Program-made: the position numbers and the translations under genes
The notes under the pieces: model-generated
Database searches by the model: none
The model's input: only the letters and a program-made list of their open reading frames with translations
Told to the model about the DNA's origin: nothing
Part shown: piece after piece, positions 6,365 through 12,010 of the stretch
Layout of the letters: each line of letters begins with the position of its first letter
How positions within the stretch are numbered: the first letter of the stretch is position 1
DNA from: CAYMEV01 sp964431655 [NCBI: uncultured bacterium]
GTDB lineage: Bacteria; CAYMEV01
Length of the DNA: 12,010 nucleotides
Reading direction: 5' to 3'
Assembly: GCA_964431655.1 (NCBI GenBank)
Contig: CAYSKJ010000094.1
Coordinates: forward strand, 1-12,010

Positions 6365-7750
6365 ATGTACAGGGATATTAAAAGTATTCTAGGGGATGAA
6401 AAAACAGGTTATGATGTGGAGATAAGGGGATGGGTAAGGACTGCAAGGCAGTCCAAGGAAATGGTCTTTGTGGAGGTCAATGACGGCTCTACCCTTCATA
6501 ATATACAGGTCGTGGCGGATAAGGACCACCCCCTTTTCTCTGAATTTTCAGCTGTTACAACCGGCTCCAGCCTGAAGGTGGCGGGGAAGGTGGTGCCCTC
6601 ACCGGCCAAGGGTCAAAAGCATGAAATAAACCCTCAGACCATCTTCATATACGGTACGGCAGACCCCCAGGATTACCCTCTTCAGAAGAAAAGGCATTCC
6701 TGGGAATTCTTAAGGAAGATAGCCCATCTGAGGGTCAGGACCAATACCTTCGGATGCATAAACAGGCTTAGAAGCTCTCTTGCCAGGGCAATACACACCT
6801 ATTTCTGGGATAACGGCTTCTTTTACGTTCATCCTCCTATTATATCCGGGAGCGACTGCGAGGGGGGAGGCGAGATGTTCCAGATTACCGCTTTTGACCT
6901 GGGCAATATACCAAAGACTGATAATAATACAGTGGATTACTCAAGGGATTTTTTCGGAAAGAAAGCCAGTCTTACCGTCAGCGGACAGCTGGAGGCAGAA
7001 ATAATGGCCCTCGGTCTCGGCAGGGTATATACCTTTGCTCCCACATTCCGCGCGGAGAACAGCAATACGGCAAGACACCTTTCGGAGTTCTGGATGATAG
7101 AGCCTGAGATGGCGTTCTTTGATATTAATGACAATATGAGCCTGGCAGAGGATTTCTTAAAGTCCATCATTAACCGGACCATGGAGGAATGCTCCCAGGA
7201 ATATGAATTTTTCAGCCGGTTCATTGAAAAGGACCTGGAGCAGAAGCTCAGGGTCATTACTGACAGCAGATTTGAAAGAATCACCTATACCCAGGCGGTG
7301 GATATCCTGGTAAAGAATAACCAGGCCTTTGAATTCAAGGTTGAATGGGGTTCGGACCTTCAGTCTGAGCATGAAAAGTATCTGACCGAGACTGTATTTA
7401 AAAAACCCGTTATAGTGTATAACTACCCCGAGGCTATCAAAGCCTTTTATATGAGAATGAACGATGACGGCAGGACTGTGGCCGCCATGGACATACTGGT
7501 TCCCAGGATAGGGGAGATCATAGGGGGAAGCCAGAGAGAAGAAAGATACGATGTACTGATAAATCGCATAAGGGAAAAGGGGTTAAAAGAGGAAGAATAC
7601 TGGTGGTATCTTGACCTCCGGCGATTCGGCTCTGTCCCACATTCAGGCTTCGGGCTGGGATTTGAAAGGATGCTGCAGTTTTTGACAGGAATGTCAAATA
7701 TAAGGGATGTCATACCCTTTCCAAGGGTTCCCGGCCTTCTTGAGTTCTGA
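6365..7750 (+). CDS. asnS: Asparaginyl-tRNA synthetase
   Basis: A 461-residue class IIb synthetase of normal bacterial length that charges tRNA-Asn with asparagine using ATP. Residues about 17-100 form the OB-fold anticodon-binding domain (VEIRGWVRTARQSKEMVFVEVNDGS). The catalytic domain follows: FFYVHPPIISGSDCEGGGEMF (152-172), LTVSGQLEAEIMALG, motif 2 FRAENSNTARHLSEFWMIEPE (228-248) with the ATP-binding arginine R229, and motif 3 GFGLGFERM (428-436) with R435. The motif-2 pattern separates it from aspartyl and lysyl enzymes. AGGAGA (6353-6358) overlaps the stop of the DUF885 gene and lies 6 nt before the ATG, so it is the last gene of the nikR cluster. Placing a housekeeping synthetase behind nikR is unusual; it may also have an internal promoter, though I saw none. 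A hairpin about 85 nt past the stop probably ends transcription. Confidence 0.97.
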   Translation: MYRDIKSILGDEKTGYDVEIRGWVRTARQSKEMVFVEVNDGSTLHNIQVVADKDHPLFSEFSAVTTGSSLKVAGKVVPSPAKGQKHEINPQTIFIYGTADPQDYPLQKKRHSWEFLRKIAHLRVRTNTFGCINRLRSSLARAIHTYFWDNGFFYVHPPIISGSDCEGGGEMFQITAFDLGNIPKTDNNTVDYSRDFFGKKASLTVSGQLEAEIMALGLGRVYTFAPTFRAENSNTARHLSEFWMIEPEMAFFDINDNMSLAEDFLKSIINRTMEECSQEYEFFSRFIEKDLEQKLRVITDSRFERITYTQAVDILVKNNQAFEFKVEWGSDLQSEHEKYLTETVFKKPVIVYNYPEAIKAFYMRMNDDGRTVAAMDILVPRIGEIIGGSQREERYDVLINRIREKGLKEEEYWWYLDLRRFGSVPHSGFGLGFERMLQFLTGMSNIRDVIPFPRVPGLLEF

Positions 7751-7834
7751 GAATCCTTTATAATCCAGGCATGGCTTTTCAGGAATAAATCAGCAGGGAC
7801 ATGCTCTATGGCTGGATATGGTTCATTCAGTGCA

Positions 7835-7866
7835 AAGGCATAAAAATGCCTTATGTATTTTTATCC
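7835..7866 (+). terminator. Terminator of the nikR-asnS operon
   Basis: AAGGCAT (7835-7841) and ATGCCTT (7846-7852) form a perfect 7-bp stem with an AAAA loop, followed by ATGTATTTTTATCC. It lies 85 nt past the asnS stop. The right arm covers the first two bases of the convergent kinase stop codon (7851-7853). On the minus strand the stem is followed by TTGCACTG, so it should work mainly for plus-strand transcripts. Confidence 0.55.
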
Positions 7867-10800
7867 AATTCTTCAAACCTTTGCCTGTATTCTATTTTCT
7901 GAAAGTTTTTCAGCATTCTGCCGTAGATATCCCTTGATTTTTCCCGGTATAAGACTTTTGAGGTTATCTTCCACAGGTTATAATAAATTCTTGCTGTCTG
8001 CTCTTCATTGACTTCATCATCAAGCATCCCAAGAAGAGCATCTTCATCCTTATTTATCTTATATTTCAGTATTCTGCATTTGATTATAATCACTTTCCTT
8101 GTGACATCCAGTGCTGTTTTCATGGCTTCTTCATTTATTTCTTCGGCCTGATCAGATCTATTGATATCATATAGAAGGTTTGCCTTATTGTGAAGCTGTT
8201 CGCAAAGACAATAGGGATTATCCATACGGCGGGATATTTCAATGGACTGGTCCAGGTATTTTAAGGCTGTTTCATATTCTTTTCTTTGATAGTAGATAAG
8301 GCCGATATTTCCGTAGGAGTATATGGTCCCTCTTGTATTGCTTATCTCTTCGTAGATTTTCAGGCTTTCGGTATAATAATTGAGAGCCTTTTCATAATCC
8401 CCTGTATAATAATAAAATACACCTATATTCCCTTTATTTATGGCCATTCCATGTCTGTCACCGAGTTCCTCGCATATGTCCAGTGCCTTATGGTAAGCAT
8501 CCAGGGTCTTATCATAATCTCCCAGGTCCCAGTAATTATTGCCTATATTGCACCAGGCTCCTCCCATACTGTATCTGTTGCCTGTATCTTCGCATATCTG
8601 GAGGTCTTTTAAATAATATTCCATGGATCTGTCATAATCGCAGGTGCTCCAGTAAAGGTTGCCCAAGGTATTGTAGCAGTGGCCGATACCGGTTTTGTCA
8701 TCTGTCTTTTTGGATATATCCAGGCTTTCATTGCAGTATTGTATAGCTTTTTCATAATTTCCCAGCTCGGAATATATTACAGCAAAAAAGCTCAGTGCCC
8801 TGGCGATCTGCCTGTTATTTCCGCAGTCTTCTGCAGTTTGAAGAGCCTTTTGCATGATTTGAAGAGCCTTTTTGTTATATCCCAGCTTATTGTACATACC
8901 CCCGATTCCGGAGAGGCTGTCAAAGACCAGTTCCATGTCTGATATGCCTTCAGACAGCTGCAATGCCTCTCTGTACAAGCTTAAAGCATCGTTCCACCGG
9001 CCTATCAGATTTAGTATTCTGGCAATCTTGAGTTTGATTTTTATCAGCTTTTCATCGGGACCTGCATCATAGAGATTAACTGCGGTCTTATAATAGTCTA
9101 TTGCCTTATGGTTAAAATAGTTGTTCCTTGCATTATCTCCGCATATTTCATAGTAATGCACTGCTTTTTGGATATCACCGCCCTGATGATACTGATATGC
9201 TGTTTCTTCAGTAAGATCCATGTTTTTGTCTTCTTGAAGTGATTCCAGTATTCCTGCAAGAAAGAGGCTTATTTCGGTTCTATTTTCTATGCTTTCCTTT
9301 ATTCTGTCTTTTATAAGGCTGTTGGTATACCTGTAAAAAATAGCATTGTCAATTTTTGCGGTCTCAATAATCTCAAGGCTTTCGAGCTCCAGCATAAGCT
9401 TTGCAGCGTCAAGATCTGTAATTTTGTTTATTATTGCCTTGATAGTGTCTATATTCAGGTCTATCCTGAACAGAGAGAGAGTCTGCAGAAGTTTTCTCTT
9501 ATTCTCATCCTTGAACAGGGCATCCAGTTTATCCTGTATGATATCCAGTATATTTGCGGGTATATGCTCATTTTCAATGGGCTTTGTCAGTATCCAGTAT
9601 TTTCTATCCTTTACTATGATACCTTTTTCCAGAAGGGATTTGATGAGCTCCTGCAGAAAAAGGGGACTGCTCCCGACCTTTGTCTTTATATTGCCGGCGG
9701 CTTCCTTTATGCTCTTATCTATGTATCCGGCGCCGAAAACATTATCAATATATTCCATGACTCCATCCAGGTCAAAGGGATACAGTTCCTCTTTAACAAC
9801 ACCCTGCATGCTGAAAATCTCGTTCAGCCGGTCTGTATCCTTATCCCTGTTGTGGCTGGCATAGAGCAGAAGGCCGGAAGAATCGCCGGACCTTGAGGCA
9901 AGGTTTTTGATAATAAGCAGGGATCCGTAGTCTATCCACTGTATATCATTAAAATAAAGCAGAAGCTTATCATTGTTGTTTTTTGAGAATTCCAGGATAA
10001 AACTGGAAATATTCTGTACGGTAATATCCTGCATAAGGGCAGGGTTATCCTGGATTTCTGGTGCTGTAAACCGGCTTAGTGCAGGATTGCTGCTTTGCAG
10101 AAGCTTCAGATACCTGCCGTATCTTAAAAGCAGGGGTTCGGGGGTCAGGGGTATCATCTGAAAGAGCAGGTCGCTGATGGAATGGTATTTCCTTATATCC
10201 CCCTCCATGCATACCGCCTCGAAGAAAGAAATGCTGTTAAGCCGGCAGAATTTCCTGAACTCTGAAAAGAGGCGCGACTTGCCGACTCCCGAGGATCCGC
10301 TGTATATTATAAAAGATGCTTTTGATTCAGGACTGATGCTGTTTTTTAGCTTTTTCAGCTCCCTGTTCCTGTTTGTGAATGCATTGCCGAGAACATAGCT
10401 CTGCCTTGTGCTTTTTGTCTCATATTCAAATTCAAAACCCAGCTCTGAATTAATATCGTGTATGATCTCTGAGCAGTTGTCATATCTCTTATCCTGGCTG
10501 TAATGGGTCATCTTCCTTATGATATTCTGCAAAGGCTTATTTCCTATCTTTTCCAGGGTATCTGTCTGATATTTTTCAAAGGCATCAGGAGTATGCAGAA
10601 GATGAAGCAAATTGCCGAAGGATCTCTTGAGCTTATCATAAAAAGTCTCCCCGGTGCACAGCTCATAAAACAGTATGCCCAGGGAAAAGATGTCTGATGA
10701 GGTACTGATACATGCTGACAATGCTTCCGGGGGCATGTATAAAGGGGAGCCCTTGACCCTGTCTTCCTTTTCATAGGCCAGTGTGGACAGGCCGAAATCC

Positions 10801-11231
10801 ATCAATTTCACTGTATCACCCACCAGCATGATATTAAGGGGCTTGATATCCCCGTAAACAATCTGCCTGCTGTGCATGTACTCCAGCACCCTCAGTATCT
10901 GTACGGTTATATCCACCGCTTCCCCCCTGCAAAAGCTCTGATCGGCCAGCAGGGAGCCCTCAAGGTATTCCATTATGATGTAGTAATTGTCCTCATCTTC
11001 TCCGAATTCATAGACCCGTGTCAGATTAGGGTGCTTGAGCCTTGTCATTATCTCGTATTCATTCTTGAAATTATTGAGGCTCAGGGCGGGGTATTTCTGT
11101 ATGACATCCTGAGCTATGGTTTTAAGGGCAAAGACCATATTATCCTTCAGGGCATCCTCAACCCTGTAGACAATCCCCATTCCTCCCCTGCCTATCTCTT
11201 CAATCACCCTGTACCTGTTTTTTATCAGCAT
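7851..11231 (-). CDS. Ser/Thr protein kinase fused to AAA ATPase and TPR array
   Basis: A 1126-residue soluble signalling protein. Residues 7-265 form a eukaryotic-type kinase domain: glycine loop GRGGMG (14-19), ATP lysine K37, helix-C Glu E58, catalytic D128 in YGDIKPLN (126-133), DFG at 145-147 and MPPEA (166-170). The Arg before the catalytic Asp is Gly, so it is a non-RD kinase. Residues 285-560 form an AAA_16-like ATPase with P-loop GSSGVGKS (312-319) and Walker B LLYFNDIQW around D429. A helical linker leads to at least eight TPRs whose equivalent positions (736, 776, 816, 856, 896, 936, 976, 1016) are spaced exactly 40 residues apart. Related proteins sense signals or partners through the TPR part and phosphorylate unknown targets. 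I place the start at MLIKNRYRV because kinase homology begins there, but no strong ribosome binding site precedes it. The frame stays open to an ATG at 11414, adding 61 residues without recognisable homology. Confidence 0.88.
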   Translation of the reverse strand: MLIKNRYRVIEEIGRGGMGIVYRVEDALKDNMVFALKTIAQDVIQKYPALSLNNFKNEYEIMTRLKHPNLTRVYEFGEDEDNYYIIMEYLEGSLLADQSFCRGEAVDITVQILRVLEYMHSRQIVYGDIKPLNIMLVGDTVKLMDFGLSTLAYEKEDRVKGSPLYMPPEALSACISTSSDIFSLGILFYELCTGETFYDKLKRSFGNLLHLLHTPDAFEKYQTDTLEKIGNKPLQNIIRKMTHYSQDKRYDNCSEIIHDINSELGFEFEYETKSTRQSYVLGNAFTNRNRELKKLKNSISPESKASFIIYSGSSGVGKSRLFSEFRKFCRLNSISFFEAVCMEGDIRKYHSISDLLFQMIPLTPEPLLLRYGRYLKLLQSSNPALSRFTAPEIQDNPALMQDITVQNISSFILEFSKNNNDKLLLYFNDIQWIDYGSLLIIKNLASRSGDSSGLLLYASHNRDKDTDRLNEIFSMQGVVKEELYPFDLDGVMEYIDNVFGAGYIDKSIKEAAGNIKTKVGSSPLFLQELIKSLLEKGIIVKDRKYWILTKPIENEHIPANILDIIQDKLDALFKDENKRKLLQTLSLFRIDLNIDTIKAIINKITDLDAAKLMLELESLEIIETAKIDNAIFYRYTNSLIKDRIKESIENRTEISLFLAGILESLQEDKNMDLTEETAYQYHQGGDIQKAVHYYEICGDNARNNYFNHKAIDYYKTAVNLYDAGPDEKLIKIKLKIARILNLIGRWNDALSLYREALQLSEGISDMELVFDSLSGIGGMYNKLGYNKKALQIMQKALQTAEDCGNNRQIARALSFFAVIYSELGNYEKAIQYCNESLDISKKTDDKTGIGHCYNTLGNLYWSTCDYDRSMEYYLKDLQICEDTGNRYSMGGAWCNIGNNYWDLGDYDKTLDAYHKALDICEELGDRHGMAINKGNIGVFYYYTGDYEKALNYYTESLKIYEEISNTRGTIYSYGNIGLIYYQRKEYETALKYLDQSIEISRRMDNPYCLCEQLHNKANLLYDINRSDQAEEINEEAMKTALDVTRKVIIIKCRILKYKINKDEDALLGMLDDEVNEEQTARIYYNLWKITSKVLYREKSRDIYGRMLKNFQKIEYRQRFEELDKNT

Positions 11232-11657
11232 GCCTGTTATGATACAGAATAAGAAATAAAAATCAAACTGAAAATATTGCTGGGAAACCATGTCATTAAT
11301 CCTGTTTATCCATAGGGAAAAGACAGGTGTATACTGAACTAAAGCCTTGGTAACGTCATTAAAGATGCTTACTGCAAAAAAGCCTTTCAGGTTTATAAAA
11401 GCAGATACTGCCATTTAACCGGGGAAGGTACCGTAACAGGAAATTCCTGGAAAAATTATGTGGACTCATCAGGAATTATTGCCTAAAATTTCTCAGATTC
11501 CCAGGATGATTCAAATTACCAGTATTTGAACTTTTAGGAATACTTTTATGTGGTATCATCCGGGTACCGGTTCTTCATTACAGCACACAGAAGCAGGTGC
11601 ATCTCCTGTTTCATGCCCGGGGACGGTGACCGGTGAATACAGGCCGGGAGGCAATAC
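11232..11657. other. Divergent intergenic region between kinase and right-edge gene
   Basis: This 426-nt stretch separates two divergent genes and should hold both promoters. Its left 183 nt is an in-frame open extension of the kinase gene (to an ATG at 11414) that may or may not be translated. It contains the arms CAGGAA/TTCCTG around a single A (11437-11449), two GGTACCG copies (11427-11433 and 11564-11570), and a tandem CGGTGAC CGGTGAA (11624-11637) just before the ribosome binding site of the right-edge gene. I found no convincing minus-strand promoter and no further gene. Confidence 0.4.
11551..11559 (+). promoter_or_regulatory. Candidate extended -10 promoter for the right-edge gene
   Basis: TGGTATCAT is an extended -10 element (TG, one base, TATCAT with five of six consensus matches). 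No good -35 box lies 16-18 nt upstream; TTGAAC (11526-11531) is 22 nt away. Transcription would begin about 90 nt before the ATG at 11658. Weak support. Confidence 0.3.
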
Positions 11658-12010
11658 ATGGATTTCCAGGATATGATCTTCGATGTTTATTATCTGTCTG
11701 AAAAGGTGCAGAATCTTTCCAACGAGCTCTCAGGTCTGGAATTTGCTGACGAAAGGGGCTACCTGACTGATCCCGACAGGGACAGACTGAAACTATACAA
11801 AGAACAGCTCGACGAAGCGAGAAAAATTGCCTCAGAACGCCTCAAAGCCATCCGGGAGAAGCATGGAGACCTCTTCGGCCGGCACCTCCAGGCCGTTACA
11901 GACCTTATTAATTCGCTTTATCAGGACCTCGAAGCACAGAACGATGAAAGTTCTTCATACGACAGGGCCATACTGAAAGACCTCCTGTCCAATATCAGGG
12001 ATATACAGCA
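11658..12010 (+). CDS. Unknown helical protein, N-terminal part (cut by window edge)
   Basis: From ATG at 11658, 117 codons run to the window end without a stop. GGGAGG (11646-11651) 6 nt upstream makes this a confident start. The visible part has no signal peptide, no membrane segment and no Cys. It is strongly charged and predicted to be helical throughout, with segments such as RDRLKLYKEQLDEARKIASE (41-60) that have heptad-like spacing, so a coiled coil or helical bundle is likely. I recognise no family. Codon use resembles the neighbouring genes. It is divergent from the kinase-ATPase-TPR gene, so it could be functionally tied to it, but nothing in the sequence shows this. Confidence 0.75.
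   Translation, partial: MDFQDMIFDVYYLSEKVQNLSNELSGLEFADERGYLTDPDRDRLKLYKEQLDEARKIASERLKAIREKHGDLFGRHLQAVTDLINSLYQDLEAQNDESSSYDRAILKDLLSNIRDIQ

Noticed and set aside
8272-8760. Regularly spaced short repeats that could suggest a CRISPR array or minisatellite
   Set aside because: The 120-nt period equals 40 codons and matches the TPR repeats; only short strings are conserved, not true repeats with spacers.
8286-10697. Many plus-strand open frames, up to 172 codons, opposite the kinase gene
   Set aside because: They are antisense shadows of the kinase-ATPase-TPR frame, and the translations look like read-outs of its repeats.
11427-11570. Two GGTACCG copies as inverted or direct repeats of a mobile element
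   Set aside because: The shared core is a 6-bp palindrome and the flanks differ; no transposase or longer terminal repeats are present.
1-12010. tRNA, rRNA, CRISPR array, insertion sequence or prophage
   Set aside because: No cloverleaf or rRNA-like stretch, no transposase, integrase or phage gene was seen on either strand.

Overview
This window comes from a bacterial chromosome of moderate GC, with an apparent preference for AGG (Arg) and ATA (Ile) codons and strong AGGAGG-type ribosome binding sites. It has five complete, confidently assigned genes from ordinary families, one very large kinase, and a gene cut off at each edge. The mix suggests an anaerobic Gram-negative-type lineage, for example Spirochaetota or a similar uncultured group. 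That mix is an exported lytic transglycosylase, a NikR nickel regulator, and signalling proteins of the cyclase and kinase-ATPase-TPR type. No gene here fixes the phylum, so treat this as a guess.

Left part, minus strand. Positions 1-815 encode the N-terminus of a class III adenylate/guanylate cyclase with a C1-C2 arrangement that runs off the window. A gap of about 1 kb (816-1812) without a convincing gene follows. Next comes a two-gene unit read leftward from a good promoter near 2927-2955: an exported lytic transglycosylase (2840-2211) and, overlapping it by ATGA, a Nudix hydrolase resembling ADP-ribose pyrophosphatase (2214-1813).

Central part, plus strand. Divergent from that unit is a tightly spaced four-gene cluster, probably one operon: nikR (3113-3535, TTG start), a DegT/DnrJ/EryC1 PLP aminotransferase (3572-4735), a DUF885 putative zinc metallopeptidase (4750-6354) and asnS (6365-7750). 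The gaps are 36, 14 and 10 nt. A palindrome overlaps the presumed nikR promoter and is a candidate autoregulatory operator. No nickel transporter or nickel enzyme is visible nearby, so the operon pairs a metal sensor with amino acid, peptide and tRNA functions. A hairpin at 7835-7852 probably ends the operon.

Right part. A convergent minus-strand gene (11231-7851) encodes a 1126-residue Ser/Thr kinase fused to an AAA-type ATPase and at least eight TPRs with an exact 40-residue period. Its catalytic loop reads YGD instead of HRD. After a 426-nt upstream gap, a plus-strand gene beginning at 11658 encodes a charged helical protein of unknown function that runs off the right edge.

The most noteworthy points are the nickel-regulator operon without nickel genes, the palindrome over its promoter, the non-RD kinase-ATPase-TPR fusion, and the presence of a cyclase from the related ATPase-TPR signalling class about 7 kb away. 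No mobile element, CRISPR array, tRNA or rRNA was seen.
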